The position numbers and the translations under genes were made by a program. From an uncultured Eubacterium sp. (GTDB taxonomy: Bacteria; Bacillota; Clostridia; Lachnospirales; Lachnospiraceae), in contig URAI01000020.1 in assembly GCA_900545725.1 (NCBI GenBank), positions 1-32,348 of the forward strand: 32,348 nt of DNA, given 5' to 3'. This document shows positions 16,721-24,040 of the stretch, piece by piece; within the stretch, counting starts at the first letter, position 1; each line of letters begins with the position of its first letter. The notes under the pieces are model-generated. The model worked only from the letters and a program-made list of their open reading frames with translations. It did not search any database and had not been told where the DNA came from.

Positions 16721-17644
16721 TTACTGTAACTGTGCAGCAACTTCTGCTGCAAAGTCTTCATTCTTCTTTTCAAGACCTTCACCAGTTTCAAAACGAACAA
16801 ATCCCTTGATTGTGATATTAGCACTGTTTTCCTTAGCAACTGATGCTACATATGCTGATACGCTCTGCTTACCATCTTCTGCCTTAACATATGTCTGATC
16901 AAGAAGACAGATTTCCTTAAGTTCCTTATTAAGACGACCCTTAACCATACCTTCAATAATCTTATCATTAGCATCCGGCTTTTCGTTCTTAGCTGTAATA
17001 GTAATAATTTCTGTTTCTTTAGCGATATATTCAGGATCTACTTCACTTCTGTTAGTATACATTGGCTTAAGAGCTGCTGCCTGCATAGCTACGTTCTTTG
17101 CCATTTCTTCAATTGCAGGATTAACAACATCTGTTTCAACATCAACAAGAACACCAATCTTACCACCCATATGAATGTATGAAGCGATGAAACCATTATT
17201 CTCCTCAATCTGTGCAAATCTTCTAATCTTAAGATTTTCACCAATTACAGCTATCTGACCTGCTAATACGTCTGCAACTGTCTTAGATGAATCTTTGTTC
17301 CAGCTTTCAGCTAAAAATCCATCAATATCAGAAGCCTTTGTATTTAATGCCTGCTGTGCAACTTCTTCAACATATGCATTGAAATCTGCATTCTTGGCAA
17401 CGAAGTCTGTTTCTGAATTAACTTCAACGATTGCTGCCTTAGAACCTTCTGTAACAACCTTAACAATACCTTCTGCTGCAATTCTTCCAGCTTTCTTAGC
17501 TGCCTTAGCCATACCATTTTCTCTTAAATACTCAACAGCCTTGTCCATATCACCATCTGTATTAGAAAGCGCCTTCTTACAATCCATCATACCTGCGCCT
17601 GTCATTTCTCTTAATTCTTTTACCATTGCTGCTGTAACTGCCAT
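16721..17644 (-). CDS. tsf: Translation elongation factor Ts
   Basis: EF-Ts is the guanine-nucleotide exchange factor for EF-Tu. The 307-aa protein has the N-terminal UBA-like domain with LREMTGAGMMDCKKAL, the core motif SETDFVAKN, and the C-terminal coiled-coil/dimerisation regions. It has the full two-subdomain core. GGAGG stands 8 nt before the ATG at 17644; an ATG five codons earlier overlaps that site and is unlikely. It follows rpsB after a terminator-like hairpin and no promoter of its own is evident, so it is probably expressed by partial readthrough from rpsB. Confidence 0.97.
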   Translation of the reverse strand: MAVTAAMVKELREMTGAGMMDCKKALSNTDGDMDKAVEYLRENGMAKAAKKAGRIAAEGIVKVVTEGSKAAIVEVNSETDFVAKNADFNAYVEEVAQQALNTKASDIDGFLAESWNKDSSKTVADVLAGQIAVIGENLKIRRFAQIEENNGFIASYIHMGGKIGVLVDVETDVVNPAIEEMAKNVAMQAAALKPMYTNRSEVDPEYIAKETEIITITAKNEKPDANDKIIEGMVKGRLNKELKEICLLDQTYVKAEDGKQSVSAYVASVAKENSANITIKGFVRFETGEGLEKKNEDFAAEVAAQLQ

Positions 17645-17728
17645 TTTCTTATCCTCCATTATTAATAAAATATTTATGTTTTACATTCATGTAATACACT
17701 CATGCTTTACATTTTATTTAAGTTTAAA

Positions 17729-17763
17729 AATGCTTCAACCTGTATTTGTCAGGCTGAAGCATT
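17729..17763 (-). terminator. Hairpin terminator/attenuator between rpsB and tsf
   Basis: A 14-bp stem with one G-U pair (17729-17742 with 17750-17763, 7-nt loop) lies about 58 nt after the rpsB stop. On the minus strand it is followed by TTTTTAAACTT. As tsf has no visible promoter, this is best read as a partial terminator that sets the S2 to EF-Ts ratio; that role is inference. Confidence 0.75.
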
Positions 17764-17821
17764 CTTAGAATTCCGTCTTACGACAATATATTAATGAACT
17801 TCAGTTTATCTCTATAGATAA

Positions 17822-18547
17822 TTATGCTTCCTCTGTTACTTCTTCTTCAGCAGGAACTTCTTCTACTCCCTGATTAGCTTCGATAACAGCATCTGCCATC
17901 TTAGAAACGATAAGCTTAACTGCTCTGATTGCATCATCATTACCAGGAATTACATAATCTAATTCATCAGGATCACAGTTAGTATCTGCAATACCGATAA
18001 GCTTAATACCAAGTGCATGAGCTTCCTGTACACAGATTCTTTCCTTCTTAGGATCTACGATAAAGATAGCATCTGGAAGTCTCTTCATTTCCTTGATACC
18101 GCCAAGGTTCTTTGTAAGCTTATCAAGTTCCTTCTTGAGGTTGATAACTTCCTTCTTAGGAAGAACATCAAATGTTCCATCTTCCTGCATTCTTTCGATA
18201 TCTTTAAGTCTTGCAATTCTGCTCTGGATTGTCTTGAAGTTAGTAAGCATACCGCCTAACCATCTTTCATTTACATAGAACATTCCACATCTTTCAGCTT
18301 CTGTTGCAATAGCATCCTGAGCCTGCTTCTTTGTACCAACAAAAAGAATAGTACCACCATCAGCAACGATATCAGATACTGCCTTATAAGCATCATCTAC
18401 CATTCCTACTGACTTCTGTAAATCGATAATATGAATACCATTTCTCTCTGTGTAGATGTATTCAGCCATCTTAGGATTCCATCTTCTTGTCTGATGTCCA
18501 AAGTGAACACCTGCTTCAAGTAACTGCTTCATTGAAATTACGCTCAT
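17822..18547 (-). CDS. rpsB: 30S ribosomal protein S2
   Basis: S2 binds late to the 30S head-body junction. The 241-aa protein begins MSVISMKQLLEAGVHFGHQ and carries RRWNPKM, FVGTKKQAQD, NERWLGGMLTNF, DAIFIVDPKKE and IADTNCDPDELDYVIPGNDD. It ends in an acidic tail rich in Glu. The open frame runs 18 codons further upstream into the leader, but GGAGGT stands 6 nt before the ATG used here and the product then starts as in the family. It is driven by the promoter at 18659-18687 and preceded by a foldable leader. Confidence 0.98.
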   Translation of the reverse strand: MSVISMKQLLEAGVHFGHQTRRWNPKMAEYIYTERNGIHIIDLQKSVGMVDDAYKAVSDIVADGGTILFVGTKKQAQDAIATEAERCGMFYVNERWLGGMLTNFKTIQSRIARLKDIERMQEDGTFDVLPKKEVINLKKELDKLTKNLGGIKEMKRLPDAIFIVDPKKERICVQEAHALGIKLIGIADTNCDPDELDYVIPGNDDAIRAVKLIVSKMADAVIEANQGVEEVPAEEEVTEEA

Positions 18548-18652
18548 TTTAATACCTCCATTGGTTAATAATCTTTTGTGGATATCACACTCCATAGTCA
18601 CTGACGAGCATCAGCACCAACTACAGAATCCATCCACATGTTTTTTCACACA
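18548..18652 (-). promoter_or_regulatory. Structured rpsB mRNA leader, candidate S2 autoregulatory element
   Basis: From the predicted transcription start to the rpsB ATG is a leader of about 105 nt. Three nested complementary segments are visible on the minus strand: GTGGAT (18632-18637) with ATCCAC (18578-18583), TAGT (18620-18623) with ACTA (18595-18598), and CTGA (18611-18614) with TCAG (18601-18604) around a 6-nt loop. Together they would form one interrupted stem ending close to the ribosome binding site. rpsB leaders are autoregulated by S2 in proteobacteria; applying that here is inference. The helices are short, so the fold needs covariation support. Confidence 0.45.
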
Positions 18653-18658
18653 AAATGC

Positions 18659-18687
18659 ATTATATCAATATACAATAAATAAATCAA
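18659..18687 (-). promoter_or_regulatory. Sigma-A promoter of rpsB-tsf
   Basis: The minus strand shows TTGATT, exactly 17 nt, then TATAAT, with TG one base before the -10 (extended -10). Transcription would start near 18652. This is the strongest promoter in the window, as expected for ribosomal genes, and lies just beyond the last gene of the flagellar operon. Confidence 0.8.
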
Positions 18688-18802
18688 GTATTTTTTTAAT
18701 ATCTTTTCAACTTAACTTTTACTAATCCCTGACTTTGTAAATGACATGCCAGTTTAACAAATTTAAAATATTTACATTATTCCAATATACTGTTAATATT
18801 TT

Positions 18803-19387
18803 TTAACTTCTTGTAATTACACCGGCAATATTCTCAAATGTATCACCTGCTTTTAATGTATATCTGCCTTCCTTAACCTTCAGGTCATTACCGGAAAATG
18901 TCATATAGCTGTTAAATCCGTTCACATCTGATATAATCCCTTTATCATATAAGATTTCACTTACTTCTGATAAATATTTAATATTTCTTATCTCAACTTC
19001 AACCATCTCACCATTTCTTGCAGCATTAGAATTATCTGTGGTTGTGGTTTCACCTGCTGTTGTCTTTTCCTCTGACTTATCTGTTTCTGACGTCTTTGAG
19101 CCAGTGGTTATCTGTTCCTTTGTATCATCCTGTGCAGTCGCTTCTTTGTCATTACCATTATCATCTCTGGAGAGCTGATCGGTTTTAACCTCTGCTATTG
19201 TTGTTGCCTGTGTTTCTTTGTCTGCCTGTGTTGTAGCGTAAGCCAATACCGAGCCTGTTGTCTTTGTCTCTGTCTGTGATACTTTATTTCCGTCAGAAGA
19301 TCCTGTCGCAATATTAACAAACAAAAATATAACTGCTGTAAATATAATGCCTGTTCCCATACCTCTTAAGTAATATTTTAATTTCAT
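18803..19387 (-). CDS. Membrane-anchored protein with MltG/YceG-type LysM-like domain, no catalytic domain
   Basis: This 194-aa protein has one N-terminal membrane helix (about 11-28), a long Thr/Ser/Glu/Lys-rich extracytoplasmic linker (30-125) and a compact C-terminal domain (128-192). The domain follows the pattern of the LysM-like N-terminal subdomain of the lytic transglycosylase MltG (YceG): a first strand VEVEIRNI, a helix ending YDKGIISD, FNSYM, then VKEGRYTLKAGDTF. The MltG catalytic domain is absent and the frame closes cleanly, so it is probably a peptidoglycan-binding or accessory protein rather than an enzyme. The ribosome binding site is weak (AAGAGAG, far upstream). It is the last gene before rpsB, 21 nt after its neighbour. 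Family link is by pattern only. Confidence 0.7.
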   Translation of the reverse strand: MKLKYYLRGMGTGIIFTAVIFLFVNIATGSSDGNKVSQTETKTTGSVLAYATTQADKETQATTIAEVKTDQLSRDDNGNDKEATAQDDTKEQITTGSKTSETDKSEEKTTAGETTTTDNSNAARNGEMVEVEIRNIKYLSEVSEILYDKGIISDVNGFNSYMTFSGNDLKVKEGRYTLKAGDTFENIAGVITRS

Positions 19388-19408
19388 AATATAAATACAC
19401 TCTCTTTA

Positions 19409-20341
19409 TTATTTTTTACTGTATAAATCTATTACAAGCTGAACCTCTCCGGTTCCAATTCCCATCTTACGGGCAATCTCTTTAGCATTGAAGCCCATTT
19501 TGTTCATTTCAAGAATATTTTTGTTTTTGTCACCATTAGAATTACCGGAATTATCTGATTCCTTATTATCAGCAGAAATTGTATCAGCACTATCCATGTT
19601 ATCCGTATCATGATTATCCTGTGTATCAGCTTTAATAATATCTGCCTGCATATCAATGTTATTTGAAGCAGCTTCACTGATAGTATCAACATATTCCTGT
19701 GTACCATCTGTTATACTGCCGGTAAACACAGTATCTTCTGTATGTTCTGTCATTCTTCCCTTTTCCATCATGCTGCTTAAGTTTTCAGCCTGATTGCCGG
19801 CTTTGGTTCGCATATCCGGTGATTTTTCTGCCGTATCTGATTGTTTTGATAATTCTTTTAAACGTGACTTTGCTTTATCCTTCTGTGCAGCTACATCACT
19901 ATCATTTTTTTCCAATCCTAAAGAAGCACTTTGTATCTTTTTGGCCTGTTCTGTTGCGATATTAACATCTTTAACAGTTCCCTTTACTTCCTTTGCCTTC
20001 TCATTAAGCATATCATAAAGAAATACTGTTTCATTATGATTCCTGCTTATCTCATTCATAATTGTATCAGCATATTCATTCATCTCTAGTATCTTAGTAT
20101 TAGAAATTCTGTCTAAGGATGCCTCTGTTCTGTCATCTATTGAATTAAGCTGTTCTTCAATAAGATTATTTATCTGTGATTTTATATCTTCCTTCTGCTT
20201 ATCTGTAAGCTCAATATTCTGATTTGAAGTATTAACCTGCGATATCTGACTATTAATTTCCCTGTTATCATCTTTTATAAGGAAACTTACACCAATCATG
20301 CATACTCCTAATAATATCATAATAATTACTGCTGTTGACAT
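19409..20341 (-). CDS. Membrane-anchored coiled-coil protein with HTH-like C-terminus, at the SwrB position
   Basis: This 310-aa protein has one N-terminal membrane helix (about 3-21), a charged coiled-coil region (25-150) and a disordered Asp/Ser/Asn-rich stretch (150-270). The last 35 residues (275-310) contain MGFNAKEIARKMGIGTGEVQ, shaped like a helix-turn-helix. I believe it belongs to the DUF6115 group of Clostridia. In B. subtilis the gene after sigD and just before rpsB is swrB (ylxL), also an N-terminally anchored coiled-coil protein that promotes flagellar export-gate assembly; a related role is inferred from position and layout only. The start is the ATG at 20341 with GGAG 10 nt upstream, not the TTG seven codons earlier. 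Confidence 0.75.
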   Translation of the reverse strand: MSTAVIIMILLGVCMIGVSFLIKDDNREINSQISQVNTSNQNIELTDKQKEDIKSQINNLIEEQLNSIDDRTEASLDRISNTKILEMNEYADTIMNEISRNHNETVFLYDMLNEKAKEVKGTVKDVNIATEQAKKIQSASLGLEKNDSDVAAQKDKAKSRLKELSKQSDTAEKSPDMRTKAGNQAENLSSMMEKGRMTEHTEDTVFTGSITDGTQEYVDTISEAASNNIDMQADIIKADTQDNHDTDNMDSADTISADNKESDNSGNSNGDKNKNILEMNKMGFNAKEIARKMGIGTGEVQLVIDLYSKK

Positions 20342-20368
20342 TAATCCTTCTCTCCATTTCAAATAGAA

Positions 20369-20393
20369 GCTGCCGCAATAAATTTACGGCAGC
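20369..20393 (-). terminator. GC-rich hairpin within the fla/che operon
   Basis: A perfect 7-bp stem, GCTGCCG with CGGCAGC (20369-20375 and 20387-20393, 11-nt loop), lies in the 57-nt gap between the 103-aa gene and its downstream neighbour. On the minus strand TTCTATTT follows, a poor U tract. It may be a weak attenuator or an mRNA-stability element. Confidence 0.4.
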
Positions 20394-20398
20394 CTGTC

Positions 20399-20710
20399 TT
20401 ATATCTTTATATCAAAATCAGAGGCCTTATGACCTTTTAAAAATACTATACCATCTCTTTTTGTATCTTTTTTATTCTTATGTTTTTTATCATTTTCATA
20501 TTCATTATCACTTTTTTCTTTTGCATCGAATTTTTGCTGTTGATTTTCTACATCATCCTTGCTTGTTACAGCCTCAGACTTTGTTTCAACATTCTTTTGA
20601 ACTACCACTGATATATTCTGTTGTTCAATTGCCGGACGGCTATCCTGACTCTGTTTAATATTAGCCACATCATTTATCTGCTGTATCATTGCTATATCTA
20701 TTGGTTTCAA
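20399..20710 (-). CDS. Small hydrophilic protein of unknown function in the motility operon
   Basis: I cannot assign this 103-aa soluble protein to a characterised family. It has no membrane segment. The N-terminal third (1-40) looks ordered and Gln/Asn-rich, the middle (41-85) is highly charged with FDAKEKSDNEYEN at 61-73, and the C-terminus ends in a hydrophobic-acidic stub DFDIKI after VFLKGHK. The start appears to be TTG with AAGGAGG 11 nt upstream; no in-frame ATG lies closer. It is 49 nt after fapA and 57 nt before the SwrB-position gene, in the same direction. Context suggests a motility-linked role. The start and the function are uncertain; that it is a real gene is supported by its binding site and location. 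Confidence 0.65.
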   Translation of the reverse strand: MKPIDIAMIQQINDVANIKQSQDSRPAIEQQNISVVVQKNVETKSEAVTSKDDVENQQQKFDAKEKSDNEYENDKKHKNKKDTKRDGIVFLKGHKASDFDIKI

Positions 20711-20759
20711 GTCTATACATGCCTCCTTCTTCGTATATTATTATTCATAATATATTGAA

Positions 20760-22367
20760 TTATAAAGAAAGTTGTACAATGTCTGCTCTGTCCTTTGCAT
20801 ATTGACAATGGCAATTCTTTTCTTTAATAAACATAAACTGATCACCAAACACGAGCTTTACACCATTATAAATGGTATCAGAAACCTTTATACGTGCATT
20901 ATCATCCTCAATAATCTGTTCCTTCAATTCGCTGTATTCTTTCTTTTTATTTATAAGCTCCTGCTCTATCAGCAGCAGATTTCTCGTAGTCTTTTGCTGT
21001 AATTCCAGTTTTTCACTGCTTAATGTTCCTTCTGTATCCTGTTTTTTTCTAAGTGCTGTAATAAGCTGGTTTAACTGTATCTTATTACTTCCAAGCTGTT
21101 CGAGTTCTTTTTTCAACTCCTCTACACGTTTTTTAGCGGCAGGATCCACGCCGGCACCTACAATAGTTGCTGTACCCATTGTATTGCCAATATTCTTAGC
21201 AATAATCATTTTGGAAGACTTTACTTCTCCTCCAATAATAAGTCCCTTTTTGCCTTCTGCCTTAATTACGCCATTTGCAAATACTTTACTATGAAGAATT
21301 GAATCGGTTTCTATATTTCCTCCGGCTTCTACAAGGGAAGCTCCCTCTATAAACTTTGTAACGATATTACCTCCGGCTTTGATAACTGCCCTGTTCATTC
21401 CCTGAATACCTCTGTTTAAGGTTATATTACCTCCGGCGATAACTGTTGCACCTTCAACAACTCCGCTTACACTCACATCGCCCTTAGCTTCAACAGTAAA
21501 TCCTGCAAGGATATTACCTTTGACATTAACATTACCGGCATATTTAATATTACCTGTAGAATTATCAACATCAACAATCTCCATTACATCTGACACAAAA
21601 ACTTTATCTTCTTCTAATGTAACATGACCATTGACCATTGATACAAGAGACAAACCATCTTCTGATATAGAAAGATTTTTACCATGCTTAAATATAACAT
21701 GTCTGACACTCGATGGTCTTACGGTTCTGCCATATACATCTATACCAACTTCGCCTCTCTGTTCAGGATGTAATACTGCAACCACATCACCTTTAACTAC
21801 ATGATTGACATTTTCTAATGAATGAAAATCCACTGTACCATCATCATTCATTTTAGGTCTGGGTTTTAAATCAGTATTAAACTTATACTCGACATAACCT
21901 TCCTTGCCATTAACAGGTTTTGTTCCAACTGCAACCACATATGATTTACCATAAATACGTGAATTTAAAAATTCATCAATTACACTGTTATCAACACCAT
22001 TCCTTATGCCTGCATGCGTAATATCATCAAGTATTTCAGTCTTTGTCAATTCATGTGCACCTTCAAATGGCGGATAGAATACAGCCTCCGTCCTCATTCC
22101 ATCAGATGATATGTAATACATGCCAAATTCATCTACCGGATGACATTCTGAATCTGAAACCTTAACTGTACATCCCTCCGGCGTCGCTTTTTTAAATGCT
22201 TCGCCCACCTTAACCACATCAACATCTGGAATATTTCTCTTGTCTATATAAAATAGAGCATCCTTTATATCAGCATTGGCTGCGCCTTCTACCCCCGAAT
22301 AGACTGTTATGTAAATACCATCTTTGCCACACGAAAACTGATAAAATCCATTATTATTCCTTCTCAT
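20760..22367 (-). CDS. fapA: FapA family protein (DUF342), flagellar-locus beta-helix protein
   Basis: This 535-aa cytosolic protein has an N-terminal mixed domain (1-160), the FapA/DUF342 core with GDVVAVLHPEQRGEVGIDVYGR around 193-214, and a beta-helix stretch (about 273-403) of repeating Gly-Asn/Asp-Ile/Val turns such as KGDVSVSG, AGGNITLNRG, AGGNIVTK and AGGNIETD. A coiled coil (411-488) and a short Cys/His-containing tail follow. AGGAG stands 5 nt before the ATG at 22367; an ATG seven codons earlier has no binding site. It follows sigD by 26 nt. A member in Vibrio vulnificus was linked to flagellation and named flagellar assembly protein A; the biochemical role is not established. Family assignment is firm, function is inference from name and context. 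Confidence 0.85.
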   Translation of the reverse strand: MRRNNNGFYQFSCGKDGIYITVYSGVEGAANADIKDALFYIDKRNIPDVDVVKVGEAFKKATPEGCTVKVSDSECHPVDEFGMYYISSDGMRTEAVFYPPFEGAHELTKTEILDDITHAGIRNGVDNSVIDEFLNSRIYGKSYVVAVGTKPVNGKEGYVEYKFNTDLKPRPKMNDDGTVDFHSLENVNHVVKGDVVAVLHPEQRGEVGIDVYGRTVRPSSVRHVIFKHGKNLSISEDGLSLVSMVNGHVTLEEDKVFVSDVMEIVDVDNSTGNIKYAGNVNVKGNILAGFTVEAKGDVSVSGVVEGATVIAGGNITLNRGIQGMNRAVIKAGGNIVTKFIEGASLVEAGGNIETDSILHSKVFANGVIKAEGKKGLIIGGEVKSSKMIIAKNIGNTMGTATIVGAGVDPAAKKRVEELKKELEQLGSNKIQLNQLITALRKKQDTEGTLSSEKLELQQKTTRNLLLIEQELINKKKEYSELKEQIIEDDNARIKVSDTIYNGVKLVFGDQFMFIKEKNCHCQYAKDRADIVQLSL

Positions 22368-22393
22368 ATCGTCTCCTATCCAAAGCATATACT

Positions 22394-23161
22394 TTATATA
22401 TTAGTTAAAATATCCAAATACTCCCCAAGCTTTAATTTCATTTTATTAAGCGCCTTTGTATGCAGCTGTGAAACTCTTGATTCTGATACATCAAGTACCA
22501 TGCTTATCTCTTTAAGTGTCATTTCCTCATAATAATAAAGCGTTATGACACTTTTTTCCTTTTCCGTAAGTTCTTCAATTGCTTCAACTATTTTCTTTTT
22601 AAGTTCATCTTTTTCCATAACCTGTTCAGGCTGCATAAAACGCTCAGTATTACCTGCACTGACTCTGACTTCACTGCCTGAGTCAATATACTCTTCTAAC
22701 GAAATTATATTAGAGGCTTTTGTCTGCCCCTGCCAGTTATTAAGTTCATCAACGGATATATCAAGTTCCTTTGCAACCTCTTCATCCGTTGCCACCTTAC
22801 CTGTGTCAGTTTCTATCTTTAATACTGCTGCATCAATTTTTTTCTGTTTCTGCCTTAAAGAACGAGGTATCCAGTCCATTTTTCTTATCTGATCCAATAT
22901 AGAACCTCTTATTCTGAGACTTGCATATGTTTCAAATTTTACATTTTTACCATAATCAAATTTGTCTATAGCATCAATCAGCCCGAATATTCCATATCCA
23001 ACAAGGTCATCATATTCAACATTATTACCTAGATACATGCTTAATCGTCCTGCAACTATTTTTACCAGCCTGGCATATTCCATTATAAGTTGTTCACGTA
23101 TATTACTATTGCCGGTTTTTTTATACTCCTGCCATAGCTTATTTTTTTCAGCATCATCCAT
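22394..23161 (-). CDS. sigD: RNA polymerase sigma factor for motility (SigD/FliA/WhiG family)
   Basis: This 255-aa sigma-28 directs transcription of late flagellar and motility genes. Region 2 carries LVGYGIFGLIDAIDKFDY and FETYASLRIRGSILDQIRK followed by DWIPRSLRQ, the hallmark of the SigD/FliA/WhiG group. Region 3 is about 115-150. Region 4 contains LTEKEKSVITLYYYEEMTLK and the helix-turn-helix with VSESRVSQLHTKALNKMK. GGGAG lies 8 nt before the ATG at 23161; an upstream TTG seven codons earlier is not preferred. No anti-sigma FlgM gene is in the window. Its place after cheD matches B. subtilis, apart from one inserted small gene. Confidence 0.95.
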   Translation of the reverse strand: MDDAEKNKLWQEYKKTGNSNIREQLIMEYARLVKIVAGRLSMYLGNNVEYDDLVGYGIFGLIDAIDKFDYGKNVKFETYASLRIRGSILDQIRKMDWIPRSLRQKQKKIDAAVLKIETDTGKVATDEEVAKELDISVDELNNWQGQTKASNIISLEEYIDSGSEVRVSAGNTERFMQPEQVMEKDELKKKIVEAIEELTEKEKSVITLYYYEEMTLKEISMVLDVSESRVSQLHTKALNKMKLKLGEYLDILTNI

Positions 23162-23206
23162 TACCAATTCTCCCAAATGCAATTAATCTATGTGTCTACA
23201 GGTGTA

Positions 23207-23488
23207 TTATTTATCATCCTGCGAGTTATTGTCTTCCGGATTCTCTTCCGTCTGCTGTTCTTCTGGATTTTCTGAAGATTCTTCTCCATTTTCCTCTTCT
23301 TCAGGCTCTTTAAAGGCCTTATTCAATAATCTTCTTAAAACAATACCTGCAATATAAAAAGCCAGCATAACACTGACAAGTATCCATAAGAATTTTATTA
23401 ATGTAAATTTTTCAATTATCATAAACACTGCAACAACAAAACCAGCAAATAATGTTACCAGTGCAGGAACATTCCTAAATTTTTTCAT
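23207..23488 (-). CDS. Small two-helix membrane protein with acidic tail, unknown function
   Basis: I do not recognise this 93-aa protein. It has two membrane helices separated by a short turn (about 6-25 and 30-50), then a basic patch (LRRLLNKAFK) and a highly acidic Glu/Asn/Gln-rich tail (about 60-93). With basic residues at both helix ends, both termini are probably cytoplasmic. GGAGG lies 4 nt before the ATG at 23488; a GTG six codons upstream is possible but lacks a site. It sits 21 nt after cheD and 45 nt before sigD, a position empty in B. subtilis. Expression with the chemotaxis genes is likely; its role is unknown. Confidence 0.7.
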   Translation of the reverse strand: MKKFRNVPALVTLFAGFVVAVFMIIEKFTLIKFLWILVSVMLAFYIAGIVLRRLLNKAFKEPEEEENGEESSENPEEQQTEENPEDNNSQDDK

Positions 23489-23509
23489 ATATCCTCCAAA
23501 ATTCACATA

Positions 23510-23995
23510 TTAAATAATTTTTGGTGGTTTCCCTACTGCTTTAATTAAATACTCCCCACTTTCTGAATAGAACTCAACAGTTCTTCCATAATTCTTGCCA
23601 CAATCCTCTGCAAGGAGCCTGATATTATATTGCTTCAGCTTAGTTCTTGCTGCGACAGCATTACGTTCGCCTACTCTCAATGAATCATTAGTTGTTGTCA
23701 TTGCAAACATCTGTGCTCCACCTGCCATCTTGGCAACCAGTCTGCTCTTTGAAGCTCCCAAGGCAACCATCTGACGTATTAATTCATCTATACCGGTATC
23801 AGCAAACTTTGCCACATTAGAATTATTTCTTATCTGCGTACTATCCGGAAGCATGCAATGTAACAACCCACTTATCTTGGTTACAGGATCATATAATGCA
23901 ACGCCTACACATGAACCCAATCCAAGAGTAGTAAGAGCATCCGGTGCTTTACATACCTTTAAATCGGCCATACCTACTTTAATCATATTCCCCAT
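23510..23995 (-). CDS. cheD: Chemoreceptor glutamine deamidase CheD
   Basis: CheD deamidates specific glutamines on chemoreceptors and, in its complex with CheC, tunes adaptation. The 161-aa protein has the catalytic Cys29 in LGLGSCVGVALYD and His46 in GLLHCMLP, plus the later AKMAGGAQMF and NAVAARTKL segments. The ribosome binding site is poor for either ATG (codons 1 and 4), so the exact start is uncertain; I kept the longer. It lies directly after cheC (45 nt), as in B. subtilis. The MCP encoded in this window has a fitting target site (S-x-x-Q-Q-x-x-A). Confidence 0.95.
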   Translation of the reverse strand: MGNMIKVGMADLKVCKAPDALTTLGLGSCVGVALYDPVTKISGLLHCMLPDSTQIRNNSNVAKFADTGIDELIRQMVALGASKSRLVAKMAGGAQMFAMTTTNDSLRVGERNAVAARTKLKQYNIRLLAEDCGKNYGRTVEFYSESGEYLIKAVGKPPKII

Positions 23996-24040
23996 ATAAT
24001 TTATCTATCCATTTCTTAATCACAAATTATAATGTATATA

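Noticed and set aside
18548..18601. An 18-codon N-terminal extension of ribosomal protein S2
   Set aside because: The open frame runs into the leader, but GGAGGT precedes the internal ATG at 18547 and the family N-terminus starts there. The upstream sequence is better explained as structured leader.
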